Assembly (NCBI RefSeq): GCF_002198715.1
Contig: NZ_MWLK01000021.1
Location: 186,001 to 250,000 of the forward strand
Direction: 5' to 3'
Source of the DNA: Rhodomicrobium sp. R_RK_3
Lineage (GTDB): Bacteria; Pseudomonadota; Alphaproteobacteria; Rhizobiales; Rhodomicrobiaceae
Length of the DNA stretch: 64,000 nt
The notes under the pieces: generated by a model
Told to the model about the DNA's origin: nothing
The model's input: the letters and a program-made list of their open reading frames with translations, nothing else
Database searches by the model: none
Part shown: positions 53,343-62,647 of the stretch, in pieces
Layout: each line of letters opens with the position of its first letter
Numbering within the stretch: position 1 is the first letter of the stretch
Translations under genes and position numbers: made by a program

Positions 53343-54344
53343 ATGACCAAACTTAGCCGCCGCGCCGTCCTGGCGAGCGCCGCCGCCGCGACCGCCATCG
53401 CGGCCAGCGCCGGGATCGCCCTCCGGCCCGCGCAGGCCGCAACGCCGAAGGCAACCATGCAGGCACCAGGATTCTACCGCTACAAGGTCGGCGACATCGA
53501 GGTCACCGTCGTCACCGATGGGGCGCGCTCCTTCCCGCTGCCCGACAATTTCGTCACCAATGCCGGCAAGGCGGAGGTCAACGCCGCGCTCGAGGCGGCC
53601 TACATGCCCAAGGACACGATGACGATCTATTTCTCGCCGATCATCGTCAATACCGGCTCCAAGCTGATCGTCATCGATACCGGCTACGGCCCCGCGGCCG
53701 CCGCCAAGCCCGGCAGCACCGCTGGGCTTTTCCAGCAGAACCTCGCCGCCGCCGGCATCGATCCGAAATCCGTCGACACCGTGGTTATCTCGCATTTCCA
53801 TGGCGACCATGTGAACGGCCTGCTCGACGCCAATAGCGCGCCGACCTTCCCCAATGCCGAGATTCTGGTCCCGGCAGTGGAATATAAATATTGGATGGAC
53901 GATGGCGAGATGTCCCGCGCGCCGGCCGGCCGGATGGCGGACCTGTTCCGGGATAACCGCAAGGTGTTCAACGACGAGATCAAGAAGCGCGTCGCGACCT
54001 ACGAGTGGAACAAGGAGGTCGCGCCGGGCATCCTGGCGCAGGCGACGCCCGGCCACACGCCGGGGCATACCTCCTACGTGATCTCGTCCGGGACGGGCAA
54101 GGTCTTCATCCAGTCGGACGTGACCAACAATCCGGCGCTATTCGTGCGCAATCCGCAATGGCACGCCACTTTCGACCAGGATGGCGACATGGCCGAGGCG
54201 ACCCGCCGCAAGGTCTACGACATGCTGGCCGCCGAGAAGATGCTGGTGCAGGGTTTCCACTACCCGTTCCCGGCCCTCGGCCACGTCGAGAAAGACGGCA
54301 GCGGCTACCGCCTCGTGCCGGTTCACTGGACGCCGCAGCTTTAG
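53343..54344 (+). CDS. Tat-exported metallo-beta-lactamase-fold hydrolase
   Basis: A 333-residue protein with a twin-arginine signal (L-S-R-R-A-V-L-A-S-A, cleavage near 33), then the MBL fold. Zinc-binding H-F-H-G-D-H is at 151-156 (His151, His153, Asp155, His156), with later histidine and Asp in G-H-T-P-G-H and Q-S-D-V-T. Glyoxalase II-like and lactonase-type members share this pattern, and AHL lactonases (quorum quenching) are one family possibility. Substrate is unknown. AGGGAGG precedes the start. Confidence 0.88.
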   Translation: MTKLSRRAVLASAAAATAIAASAGIALRPAQAATPKATMQAPGFYRYKVGDIEVTVVTDGARSFPLPDNFVTNAGKAEVNAALEAAYMPKDTMTIYFSPIIVNTGSKLIVIDTGYGPAAAAKPGSTAGLFQQNLAAAGIDPKSVDTVVISHFHGDHVNGLLDANSAPTFPNAEILVPAVEYKYWMDDGEMSRAPAGRMADLFRDNRKVFNDEIKKRVATYEWNKEVAPGILAQATPGHTPGHTSYVISSGTGKVFIQSDVTNNPALFVRNPQWHATFDQDGDMAEATRRKVYDMLAAEKMLVQGFHYPFPALGHVEKDGSGYRLVPVHWTPQL

Positions 54345-54362
54345 GCGGGTGTACCCCATTTT

Positions 54363-54470
54363 CGTCGTCCTGGACGGCCGTCAGGCCGAGCCGGGACCCA
54401 ATGGCCCTTCCGCGAACCTTGCGGAAAGTGGCGATATGAGTAGGCCCCGGCTCTGACGGCCGGGGCGACA
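54363..54470 (-). repeat. Repeat family A, copy A5 (reverse orientation)
   Basis: Starts CGTCGTCCTGGACGGCCGTC, contains GCCGAGCCGGGACCCAATGG and ends GCTCTGACGGCCGGGGCGAC, mirroring copies A2-A4. It lies between the converging MBL-fold gene and the TctA gene. Confidence 0.85.
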
Positions 54471-54563
54471 AAGTTTTTGCATCAGGTGCGAAGCCCCGAT
54501 CCGGAATTGGCTGCAGCCAGGGTGAGGCGCTAATGGCCCGTCGGGCGATCTCCGCCCCTCCGC

Positions 54564-56066
54564 TTACTCCACGAACACCTTGTTCCGCGCCTTGTTGATC
54601 GACGGAACCAGCGAGATCACGATCAGGATCGCCGTCAGCGCCAAAAGCGTCGCCGAGATCGAGTGGGAGACGAAGGTCTCCAGCGCGCCGCGCGAGATCA
54701 GCAGCGACTGGCGGAATTTCTCCTCCAGCAGCCGGCCCAGGACGAAGCCCAGCACCAAGGGCGCGGGCTCGAATTCCAGCTTCATCAGCACATAGCCGAA
54801 GAAGCCGAAAATCGCCACCATGCCGACTTCGGCGGCGCTGTTGTCGATGGAATAGATGCCGATGCAGCAGAACAGCACGATGGCCGGGAATAGCAGCCGG
54901 TAGGGCGCGCGGATCAGCCGGATCCATAGGCCGACAAGCGGCAGGTTGATGACCAGCAGCATCAGATTGCCGATCCACATCGAGGCGACCATGCCCCAGA
55001 ACAGCGCCGGCTGCTTGCTGACGATCTGCGGGCCGGGCACGATGCCGTGGATGGTCATGGCGCCGACCATCAGCGCCATCACCGCGTTGGGCGGAATGCC
55101 GAGAGTCAGCAGCGGCAGGAACGACGTCTGCGCGCCGGCATTGTTGGCCGCTTCCGGTCCCGCCACGCCCTCGATGGCGCCATGTCCGAAACGTGCGGGC
55201 TCCTTGGACAGCCGCTTCTCCGTCGCATAGGAGGCGAAGGGGCCGAGCAGCGCGCCATTGCCGGGCAAAAGGCCGAGGAATCCGCCGATGAAGGTGCCGC
55301 GCAGGATCGGTCCGCTCGACATTTTTAGGTCGCTCAGATCGGGCAGCAGACGGCCGATGGGCGCGTCCTGCACGACGCGCGTTTCGCGCTGTTCGATGGT
55401 GCGCAGGATTTCTGCGAAGCCGAAAATGCCCATGGCGATGACGGCAAATTCGATGCCGTCATAAATCTCGGCGACGCCGAAGGTCAGCCGCGCTTGCCCG
55501 GTTTCCAGATCCGTGCCGACGGTCGAGAACAGGATGCCGGTGAAGATCATCGCCACGGCCTTGGCCAGCGAACCGCGCGCCAGCACCACGGCGAACATCA
55601 GGCCGAACACCATCAGCGAGAAATAATCGGCGGGCCCAAACAGCAGCGCGAAGCGGGTCAGCGGCGCGCCGAGGGCGGCGATGAACAATGTCGCGATGGT
55701 GCCGGCGACGAAGGAGCTGATCGCCGCGATGCCGAGCGCGACGCCCGCGCGGCCCTGGCTTGCCATCCGGTGGCCGTCCAGCGTGGTGACGACGGAGGTC
55801 ACTTCGCCGGGTATGTTGGCGATGATGGCGGTGGTCGAGCCGCCATATTGGGCGCCGTAATAGATGCCCGCCAGCATGATCAGCGCGCCGACCGGGTCGA
55901 TGCCGAAAGTGACCGGCAGCAGCATGGCGATGGTGGCGACAGGGCCGATGCCGGGCAGGACGCCGATCAGCGTGCCGATCAGGCAGCCGAGGAAGCACAG
56001 CATCAGCGCTTTCAGCGACAGGGCGACGCCGAAGCCGAGGGCAAGATTGGCGATCATGTCGGCCAT
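54564..56066 (-). CDS. tctA: Tripartite tricarboxylate transporter, large permease (TctA)
   Basis: A 500-residue integral membrane protein with many helices and TctA hallmarks: G-V-L-P-G-I-G-P-V (about 37-45), P-G-E-V-T-S-V-V-T-T-L-D-G (about 85-97) and a duplicated G-L-L-P-G-N-G-A-L-L-G-P-F-A-S-Y block near 264-279. It is the translocation subunit and needs the small permease TctB and a periplasmic binding protein. The gene follows tctB by 10 bp. Confidence 0.93.
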   Translation of the reverse strand: MADMIANLALGFGVALSLKALMLCFLGCLIGTLIGVLPGIGPVATIAMLLPVTFGIDPVGALIMLAGIYYGAQYGGSTTAIIANIPGEVTSVVTTLDGHRMASQGRAGVALGIAAISSFVAGTIATLFIAALGAPLTRFALLFGPADYFSLMVFGLMFAVVLARGSLAKAVAMIFTGILFSTVGTDLETGQARLTFGVAEIYDGIEFAVIAMGIFGFAEILRTIEQRETRVVQDAPIGRLLPDLSDLKMSSGPILRGTFIGGFLGLLPGNGALLGPFASYATEKRLSKEPARFGHGAIEGVAGPEAANNAGAQTSFLPLLTLGIPPNAVMALMVGAMTIHGIVPGPQIVSKQPALFWGMVASMWIGNLMLLVINLPLVGLWIRLIRAPYRLLFPAIVLFCCIGIYSIDNSAAEVGMVAIFGFFGYVLMKLEFEPAPLVLGFVLGRLLEEKFRQSLLISRGALETFVSHSISATLLALTAILIVISLVPSINKARNKVFVE

Positions 56067-56076
56067 GAGCGGTGCC

Positions 56077-56571
56077 TCAATAGCCGAGGAGATACGGCAT
56101 CAGCGGGATCGGCAAGCCCAGCAGCCATTTGAACAGGAGCGCGCCGCCGATGGTCATGATGACGGCGAAGGGGATGATCTCGACGAGGCGCGTTTCGCGG
56201 TCGCCGAAGGCGGAGATGATGACGGAGAGCGGCCCGGCGACGGCAAGGCCGAAATCGCGGATGGTGAGCGAGAAGACCAGCACGCCGCCGAAGACGAAGA
56301 CGATGCCGCGCCAGTGCCAGCGCTCCGGCGCGTTGCCTTCGGTGATGAAGCTTTCGGCGATGAGCGCGGCGCCGAAGATGGCGATGGCGGCGCTGGCGAT
56401 GCGCGGCATCATGCCAGGACCCATGCGGGAGAGCTCGCCACCGGGCAGGTCGATGGCGCCGTAGAAGCCGAGTGCGGCGAGTCCGAGCAGGAACAGGCCG
56501 CCAAAGAATTCGATGGGCGCCTTGATGCGCGATTTTCTTCCGGCCCCGGCAGTGTCGTCGGTCGCCGTCAT
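56077..56571 (-). CDS. tctB: Tripartite tricarboxylate transporter, small permease (TctB)
   Basis: A 164-residue membrane protein with four predicted helices (G-L-F-L-L-G-L-A-A-L-G-F-Y-G-A and I-F-G-A-A-L-I-A-E-S, plus two more) and the TctB-type layout. It starts inside the last codons of the molybdate-type binding-protein gene (4-bp overlap) and precedes tctA by 10 bp, so all are in one operon. Confidence 0.9.
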   Translation of the reverse strand: MTATDDTAGAGRKSRIKAPIEFFGGLFLLGLAALGFYGAIDLPGGELSRMGPGMMPRIASAAIAIFGAALIAESFITEGNAPERWHWRGIVFVFGGVLVFSLTIRDFGLAVAGPLSVIISAFGDRETRLVEIIPFAVIMTIGGALLFKWLLGLPIPLMPYLLGY

Positions 56572-57263
56572 AGGCCGAAACCGAGTTGCTTGCGCGTCGC
56601 TTCGGCTTCGGGGGCGGCCAGCAGGGCAGCGAGGCGGCGGGCGGCGTCCGGATGCGCGGCGAGGGTCGCGGCACCTGCGGTGTATATCGTCGCCAGCTCG
56701 AATTGCTTGGGCAGGACGCCGACGAGCGTCAGGCCGTCGACGGCCAGGATCTCCGTGATCTGGGTGCAGCCGATTGGGTGCGCATCGCTGGACGCGGCGA
56801 GTGCGAGCATGGCGGTCGCACCGTTGGGATAGGTCCGCAGCCGCGCCGCCACCTCATCCGCAATGCCGAGCGCGGCGAGGATCTTGGCGAAATGGATGCC
56901 CGCCGTGGCGAGCTTGGGGTCGGGGAAATAGATCGCATCCGCGGCGAGGAGCGCGGCGCGGAGTTCGCCCGCGTTGCCGATGGCTGGGGTCGGTTCGCCA
57001 GCACGCACCGCGACGGCGGTCAGCACGGAGCCGATGTCGCGGACGGAGGCCGGATCGATATGGCCGCCATCCGCCAGTTCGGAGATCAACGCCTGGGTCA
57101 AAATCACCAGATCGGCCGGCTCGCCATTGAGCACCCTGGCCTTCATGCCGCCGACCGCGCCGAAACTGCCGTCGATATCGAGACCGGTTTCCGTCTTGAA
57201 CCGCGCCGCGAGCGCCCCGACCAGCGCCTGCGCCGCCCCTCCGCTCAGCACTCTCAATGCCAT
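56568..57263 (-). CDS. ModA-like extracellular solute-binding protein in the tct operon
   Basis: About 231 residues in the molybdate/periplasmic type-II binding fold: M-A-L-R-V-L-S-G-G-A-A-Q-A-L-V-G (1-16), F-G-A-V-G-G-M-K-A-R-V-L, D-L-V-I-L-T-Q-A, and a conserved lobe with A-I-G-C-T-Q. There is no classical signal peptide. It lies between tctC (TTT binding protein) and tctB, overlapping tctB by 4 bp, an unusual partner for a TTT system. ATG 57263 is preferred. Confidence 0.8.
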   Translation of the reverse strand: MALRVLSGGAAQALVGALAARFKTETGLDIDGSFGAVGGMKARVLNGEPADLVILTQALISELADGGHIDPASVRDIGSVLTAVAVRAGEPTPAIGNAGELRAALLAADAIYFPDPKLATAGIHFAKILAALGIADEVAARLRTYPNGATAMLALAASSDAHPIGCTQITEILAVDGLTLVGVLPKQFELATIYTAGAATLAAHPDAARRLAALLAAPEAEATRKQLGFGL

Positions 57264-57303
57264 TCCTGCACGTCTCCTGGAACTCGTCGTTTGACTGGCG
57301 TCC

Positions 57304-57434
57304 GGCCCCCTCACCCACCCGCCTGCGGCGGGAGCCCTCTCCCACGAGGGGAAAGGGCAAGCAGGGCGCCTCTCGTTTTTAGCCCTCTCCCCCCGAGGGA
57401 GAGGGCGGGCGCGAAGCGACCGGGTAAGGGGGCT
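57304..57434. repeat. Third intergenic repeat (family C), single copy
   Basis: About 130 bp. The outer ends (CCCCCTCACCC and GGGTAAGGGGG) are near reverse complements, and the inside carries CCCTCTCCC and GGGAGAGGG arms. It differs from families A and B and lies between same-direction genes (tctC and the ModA-like gene), so it interrupts the tct operon. Confidence 0.65.
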
Positions 57435-57455
57435 TTACGGCAGCACCCATATGCC

Positions 57456-58427
57456 TCACTGAACCTTCGCGCCGGAAATCTTCACCACCTCGGCCCATTT
57501 GGCGATGTCCTTATCCAGATAGGCCTTGAACTCGGCAGGCGTCATGATCAGCGGCGCCGCGCCTTGCTTCGCCCACATCTCGGTGACATCCGGCCGCTCG
57601 AGCACCCTCCTGATCTCGGCATTGAGCTTGTCGACGATCGGCTGCGGCGTGCCTTTCGGGGCCATGATGCCGAGCCATATGGTGGCGCTGTAGCCGGGCA
57701 CGCCGGCCTCTGCGATCGTCGGGACATTGCCCAGCACGGCGGTGCGCTTGTCGCCCGTCGTGCCGAGCGCCTTGAGCTGCCCGGCCTCGACATTCGGCGC
57801 CATCGTCGTCACGGCGTCGAACATCATGTTGACGTGGCCGCCCAGCATGTCGTTGCGCGCGTCGGCGCTGCCCTTATAGGGGACGTGGGTGATATCGGTC
57901 TGGGTCATCGCCTTGAACAGCTCGCCGGCCATGTGATAGGGCGTGCCCGGACCGGAGGAGGCATAGGTCAGCTCCTTCGGCTTGGATTTGGCGAGCGCGA
58001 TGAATTCCTTGAGGTCTTTCGCCGGCACCGAGGGGTGGATCACCATCACCAGGTCGGAATAGTTGACCGGGGCGACGGGAACGAAGTCGTCCATCAGCTT
58101 GAACGGCTTGTTCGGCATCAGCGATTCGTTGGTCGTATGGGTGTTCGACATCATGAGCAGCGTGTAGCCGTCGGGCGCCGATTTCGCGACGGCCTCGGTG
58201 CCGATCACCGAACCGGCGCCGGGCCGGTCCTCGATGATGAAGGGCTGCTTGAGCGCTTCCGACAGATAATTGCCGACGACGCGGGCATAGACATCGGCGG
58301 GTCCGCCCGCGGAGAACGGCACGATGATTTTGACGGATTTTGCCGGATAATCCTGCGCGGCGGCGGGGCTAAATCCGCCAAATGCAAGGACGGCCCCCAG
58401 GGCCACGCCCCGTGCCCAGTACGACAT
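57456..58427 (-). CDS. Tripartite tricarboxylate transporter binding protein (TctC/Bug family)
   Basis: 323 residues with a signal peptide (about 1-24, A-A-A-Q) and a Bug-type core: Y-P-A-K-S-V-K-I-I-V-P-F-S-A-G-G-P-A-D (about 27-45), D-R-P-G-A-G-S-V-I-G-T-E-A-V-A-K, and T-H-V-P-Y-K-G-S-A-D-A-R-N-D-M-L-G-G-H-V. It would bring carboxylates to TctAB. ATG 58427 follows GGAGGAG closely; the frame is open upstream without family sequence. Confidence 0.92.
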   Translation of the reverse strand: MSYWARGVALGAVLAFGGFSPAAAQDYPAKSVKIIVPFSAGGPADVYARVVGNYLSEALKQPFIIEDRPGAGSVIGTEAVAKSAPDGYTLLMMSNTHTTNESLMPNKPFKLMDDFVPVAPVNYSDLVMVIHPSVPAKDLKEFIALAKSKPKELTYASSGPGTPYHMAGELFKAMTQTDITHVPYKGSADARNDMLGGHVNMMFDAVTTMAPNVEAGQLKALGTTGDKRTAVLGNVPTIAEAGVPGYSATIWLGIMAPKGTPQPIVDKLNAEIRRVLERPDVTEMWAKQGAAPLIMTPAEFKAYLDKDIAKWAEVVKISGAKVQ

Positions 58428-58577
58428 GCTCTCCTCCCCATTCCCTTGCCACCGCGTCATTTTAAGGTCTCGCGCGTGTGGTCGAGGCGATGGTAGCCGA
58501 ACGGCGCCCATCCGCCAAGCGAGCGAACGGAGAGGCACGGAGGCGTGCCCTGCAACCTCTCCCCAGTCTGCGCAGGT

Positions 58578-60287
58578 TCAGCGATTCCAGCGCGGCCGCT
58601 GATTCGACAGACGCCGGGCGATGAACCAGCCGAGCAGCCCGGCGAGGGCCGCGATGAAGGCGAAGAAATAGGTCGATTGCAGAATGATCAGCGGCGCCCC
58701 CGCGACCTTGCCGGCGTAGATCAGGCTCCAGGCGACGACGCTGTAAAGAACCGCCCCGATCGAAAACCTGAGCAGCCCGGTCGCCAGCTTAGACAGCCCC
58801 TCGCGCTTCGTCGTCAAAAACACCGCCGCGATCAGCAGCACGGCGGCGATGATGAGCAGCATGGACCAGAAGGCGGAGGACGCGCGTGGCCCGAACAGCT
58901 CGTTGAAGATCTCACAGCGGGCGGCGGAGCCGATTATGACCGAGCCGTTGTCGATCGGAAAAAAGCACCCCTCGGCCGATTTGTCGACGATGATCGAGAT
59001 CGGCTCGATCGAGGACAGGAAGATCGCGAAGGCGCCGAGCACGCCGAGATTGGTCGCCGATGCCTGAAGCCTTTGCAGCTCCCTCGTATTGTAGCGCGTC
59101 TCCTCGGTCTGCGAGACGATGGCGGCGGTCTGGATGTTCTCCATCACGATGGCGACGCGGCCCCGCAAGCGCTCCAGCCGCACGCCGACGCTGTCGATGA
59201 AATCGAAGAGCGGCTGCAGGCTCCGCAGCGCGAACTGGTTGTAGGACACCCAGGATTCGATGTTGCCGATGAGCAGATCCTTGCGCAGGTCGTCGAAGCG
59301 CTGGGCATAGAGCTTGGAACGGCTGATGCGGTAGGACAGGCCGCCGACCGCGCGCCTGCCGATCTTGTTCAGCGCCGAGCCGATGGCGAGCAATTGATCC
59401 TCGACCTTCTTGTTGAGGTCGGCGAGAGCGATACTCTGCTCGTCCTTGGCATCATCGTCCTGCTTGGACGTCTTGTAGGTCTCCCGGATGTCCTGCCGCT
59501 GCTGGATCCACCAGGCGGTGATGTCGTCGAGCTGCTGACCGCGCAGCCGGATATGGCCGCTGGCCTCGCGGATCAGCGACAGGTTTTTTAGCGCGAACAG
59601 CCGCATCGTGCCCATGGCGTTGATGCGGTCGACGATGCGGCCGAGCTGGCGCCGGTGCGGCTCGTGCTTGGTCAGGATAAGGTAGCGGACCGGCTCTTCG
59701 TCGTTGGGGCCGATCTGCGGGTCGTCGCCATTGCGGCGCCAGGTCTTGCCCTTTTCGTCGGCCAGCTCGGGCAGCGAGCCATAGGGGTCCTCGAACTGGC
59801 GGCCGAGGCTTTCACCGCCCTCGTCATAGCCGCTTTCGGAGCCGAGCGCGGTGACGTAGAGCGCCCGCCAGTTCATCACCCCGCAGGCGACATATTCGCG
59901 GGAGTCGGCATAGGTTTTCATGCGCCGCACGAATGGCCAGAACGCCTTGACGACGGCATTGGCTTCGGAGCTCGCCCGTTCATCGGAGGGCGCGCGGGGA
60001 TCGGCGTCGTCGCCGAATTTCGGGAAGCGCCCCTTTCCGGGCGATGCGACGTGCCTGGGATCCGGGATGTGGGTGGCAAGACCGGCCGTGGACATGGCGA
60101 GGCCGCGGAAATTGGCGAAGACCCGGCCACGGGGGCCAGCTATGTCCTTCAGCTCGAAGCCGAAATCGCGGCAGAAATCGATCCAGATATCCGAATAGAG
60201 ATATTTGGTGTCGCGCAGCATCTGCGACGTTGCGGCGATGCCGTCGAGGTCCTCCTCGCCCTCGGCGTTCAGCCGTCCCTGCTCACA
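58578..60287 (-). CDS. Unknown membrane protein, C-terminal part (frameshift partner of 60269-61057)
   Basis: About 569 residues in this frame. The first part is soluble (D-S-R-E-Y-V-A-C-G-V-M-N-W-R-A), then a long charged helical region (about 310-430, likely coiled coil), then two to four membrane helices at the C-terminus (L-G-V-L-G-A-F-A-I-F-L-S-S-I, M-L-L-I-I-A-A-V-L-L-I-A-A-V-F-L, A-G-K-V-A-G-A-P-L-I-I-L). No recognised domain. It lacks a start near its 5' end; only ATG 60221, without a ribosome-binding site, is available. The frame joins the upstream gene through a T5 run (see finding). Confidence 0.7.
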   Translation of the reverse strand, partial: CEQGRLNAEGEEDLDGIAATSQMLRDTKYLYSDIWIDFCRDFGFELKDIAGPRGRVFANFRGLAMSTAGLATHIPDPRHVASPGKGRFPKFGDDADPRAPSDERASSEANAVVKAFWPFVRRMKTYADSREYVACGVMNWRALYVTALGSESGYDEGGESLGRQFEDPYGSLPELADEKGKTWRRNGDDPQIGPNDEEPVRYLILTKHEPHRRQLGRIVDRINAMGTMRLFALKNLSLIREASGHIRLRGQQLDDITAWWIQQRQDIRETYKTSKQDDDAKDEQSIALADLNKKVEDQLLAIGSALNKIGRRAVGGLSYRISRSKLYAQRFDDLRKDLLIGNIESWVSYNQFALRSLQPLFDFIDSVGVRLERLRGRVAIVMENIQTAAIVSQTEETRYNTRELQRLQASATNLGVLGAFAIFLSSIEPISIIVDKSAEGCFFPIDNGSVIIGSAARCEIFNELFGPRASSAFWSMLLIIAAVLLIAAVFLTTKREGLSKLATGLLRFSIGAVLYSVVAWSLIYAGKVAGAPLIILQSTYFFAFIAALAGLLGWFIARRLSNQRPRWNR

Positions 60288-61057
60288 AAAATATCGACGA
60301 TCTCGGTTTTGAGGCCGGGGATCGGGACATCCTTCTTCGGCGTGACGGCCTCGATCGGCAGCAGCGTCCGCTCGATGGCGTCGCCCTTCAGGCGGCTCTC
60401 GCACGAGGCCTTGATCGCCTCGACCGCCTTGAAAATGCGCCTGCGCCGCTCGCCGGGCGCCTCGAGCGAGGAATAGACCGAGCCCGAGTGCCAGGATTTG
60501 CCGACATCGATGAGGAACGAGATGGCGAAATAGTCCGGCTGCGCTTCGACCTGCACCCTGACCCGGATCGGATCGAAGCCCGGCGCCCGCGCCGCCGATT
60601 GCGCCCGCGACGTGCTGGGGTCCTGCCACCAAAGCGTGAAGGCGAGCGTTCCCGGATTGGCGAACTCGGCGCATTCCTCGTCGGGCTCGTGCAGATGGTC
60701 GAGCTTGGCGGGCGCCGCCAGCGAGAACATCTTGGCATTGGCCGAGCGGCCTTTCGCCTGCAAACGGTTGAGCAATTCGTTCAGGCAGTCCTGGGCGTCG
60801 CCATCGCCGTCCATGATGAGGTGACGCCGCCGATTATGCTCGCGGATCGCATCGTCATAAGCGTTGGGGCTGCCTTCCGCGCTGCTGAATTGCACGTTCT
60901 CGGGATCCACGTCGGATTTCGGCCAGACCGCGACATGCCAGATCAGCGTCGGCGCGCCGATTTCCTGCGTCGGGCGCGTATGGGCGGCGCCGAGCAGGGT
61001 TCCGTATTGCGGCGTATAGGGCGTTTGCGGGCGCGTATTGACGAAAGGTTTGTTCAT
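60269..61057 (-). CDS. Unknown protein, N-terminal part (frameshift partner of 58578-60287)
   Basis: 262 residues beginning M-N-K-P-F-V-N-T-R-P-Q-T, 6 nt after a GAGG site. It is soluble, with W-H-V-A-V-W-P-K and L-A-F-T-L-W-W-Q-D-P, and no recognised family. It ends at a TGA 60269-60271 just beyond five T's (reverse strand). The other frame continues in register with E-Q-G-R-L-N-A-E-G, so the natural product is probably one protein of about 827 residues. Confidence 0.7.
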   Translation of the reverse strand: MNKPFVNTRPQTPYTPQYGTLLGAAHTRPTQEIGAPTLIWHVAVWPKSDVDPENVQFSSAEGSPNAYDDAIREHNRRRHLIMDGDGDAQDCLNELLNRLQAKGRSANAKMFSLAAPAKLDHLHEPDEECAEFANPGTLAFTLWWQDPSTSRAQSAARAPGFDPIRVRVQVEAQPDYFAISFLIDVGKSWHSGSVYSSLEAPGERRRRIFKAVEAIKASCESRLKGDAIERTLLPIEAVTPKKDVPIPGLKTEIVDIFVSRDG

Positions 61058-61581
61058 GCAATACCTCGGTCAAAATGGAAATGGTCAGCAACAGGCGATC
61101 ATGAACCGGCAGCGCATCGCGAATTTGCGTCTTCTGCAGGCATGCGGACAAACGGCTTATCAATATGTCAAGTCGAGACCGGGTCGAGGCGGCACGGCGA
61201 ACAAAATGCTACCGAGGTGTATCGGCGCTATTTTAAGCTCAACTTCGCCAGATCATCGCATCCTTCAGCAAGGTAATAAAGCGGTCAGATCTTATCAAGC
61301 TGTCACCGCCAAAGTCAGCCGGACAACTTGAAAAATTTCTCCATAATCATGCGCAACTGGCGATTGCCCGTGCATTGCTGCTGTGCCGGCAAGTGCTCTG
61401 GCCCGGGCTGGTGCCTTGAGCTACCCTAGTGGTGACCGCGCGTGGAAAGTCCCCCCGCCGGTTCCGCAAGCGAAGGCAATGCGCTTGCATCGGCCTTGCA
61501 GGCCGGATTGCCGCCGGCCCCGATGGCATCGAGGGCCGGTCGTTCCGCTCGCGCGGGCCAAAACAAGCCATGGAGGAAACA
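61058..61581. other. Divergent spacer between the unknown gene and the FAH gene
   Basis: About 520 bp with lower GC in the first 300. It contains promoters for both sides; I see no gene or structured RNA in it. Confidence 0.4.
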
Positions 61582-62634
61582 ATGGAAACGTCACGACGCG
61601 ATCTGCTGAAGATGGGCGCGGCGGTGGCCGCAACCGGACTTGCCGCGACGGCGAAATCCGACGCGGTCATCGCGCAAACCGCGAGCGCCCAGGCGGCTAC
61701 CGTTCCGGCCGATAACCGGCTGCGGCTGGTGAGCTACGCGGCCATCGGCAGCGACAGCCCCAAACTTGGGGTCGTCCCGGCGAACGGCACCGTCATCGAC
61801 GTCGCCAAGGCGGCGCAGGCGGCAGGGCAGACGCTCACCTACGATCCGACGTCGATGGTGGCCTTCATCGAAGCCGGACCGGCGGCGGTGGACCAATTGC
61901 GCGCCATCGTCGCCAAGGCGGGCGAGGGCGTACCGTTGAAGGACGTGGCGCTGCTGCCGCCGATCCCGAAATTGTCGCGCAACATCTATGCGGTCGGCTG
62001 GAACTATCTCGAGCATTTCGAGGAGGGCAAGGAGATGCGCGACCCGAACCAGAAGATCCCGGAGCATCCGGTGTTCTTCACCAAGGGCGTGCATGTGCTC
62101 AACAGCCCCTTCGGCCCCATCCCCTATGATCCGGCGGTCTCGACGCTGATCGACTGGGAGTGCGAGCTGGCGGTCATCATCGGCAAGAAGGGCCGCAACA
62201 TATCCGAAGCCGATGCCATGTCGCATGTCTTCGGCTTCACCGTCATCAACGATACCACCGCCCGCGACGTGCAGACCACCAAGCATGGCGGCCAATGGTT
62301 CAAAGGCAAGAGTTTGGACGGGCATGGTCCGATGGGGCCGTGGGTGATCCCCGCCAGCGACCTCGATCCAAGCAATCTGAAGCTGCAACTCCGGGTCAAC
62401 GGCGTCATCAAGCAGGACGCCTCGACGAAGCAGATGTATTTCAAGATCCCGCGCATTATCGCCGAACTGTCCTCCGGCCTGACGCTCGAGGCAGGCGACA
62501 TCATCGCGACGGGGACGCCGCCCGGCGTCGGCCATGCCAGGAAGCCTCCGGAATATCTGAAACCCGGCGATGTGATGGAAACCGAGATCGCCGAGATCGG
62601 TACGCTGCGCAACGTGATCCAGGCGCTCGCCTGA
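61582..62634 (+). CDS. Tat-exported fumarylacetoacetate hydrolase-family enzyme
   Basis: A 350-residue protein with a twin-arginine signal (T-S-R-R-D-L-L-K, cleavage near A-Q-A at about 38) and a FAH-fold core: G-W-N-Y-L-E-H (about 138-144), W-E-C-E-L-A-V-I-I-G (about 193-202, acidic metal ligand), V-I-N-D-T-T-A-R-D and G-T-P-P-G-V-G. FAH enzymes cleave C-C bonds in ring-degradation products, usually in the cytoplasm. An exported one is odd. The start follows GGAGGAAAC. A hairpin (62648-62672) follows the stop. Confidence 0.9.
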   Translation: METSRRDLLKMGAAVAATGLAATAKSDAVIAQTASAQAATVPADNRLRLVSYAAIGSDSPKLGVVPANGTVIDVAKAAQAAGQTLTYDPTSMVAFIEAGPAAVDQLRAIVAKAGEGVPLKDVALLPPIPKLSRNIYAVGWNYLEHFEEGKEMRDPNQKIPEHPVFFTKGVHVLNSPFGPIPYDPAVSTLIDWECELAVIIGKKGRNISEADAMSHVFGFTVINDTTARDVQTTKHGGQWFKGKSLDGHGPMGPWVIPASDLDPSNLKLQLRVNGVIKQDASTKQMYFKIPRIIAELSSGLTLEAGDIIATGTPPGVGHARKPPEYLKPGDVMETEIAEIGTLRNVIQALA

Positions 62635-62647
62635 GTTTTTGCAATAA

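Noticed and set aside
53343-54344. Quorum-quenching AHL lactonase as a firm call
   Set aside because: The H-F-H-G-D-H motif is shared by the whole metallo-beta-lactamase fold, and the Tat signal is unlike typical AiiA lactonases; left as an unknown hydrolase.
60288-60674. N-terminal 129 residues of the reverse frame that runs 58578-60674
   Set aside because: This part lies opposite the frame of the well-supported 60269-61057 gene, is Arg/Ala/Gly-rich and has no start site; it is a shadow.
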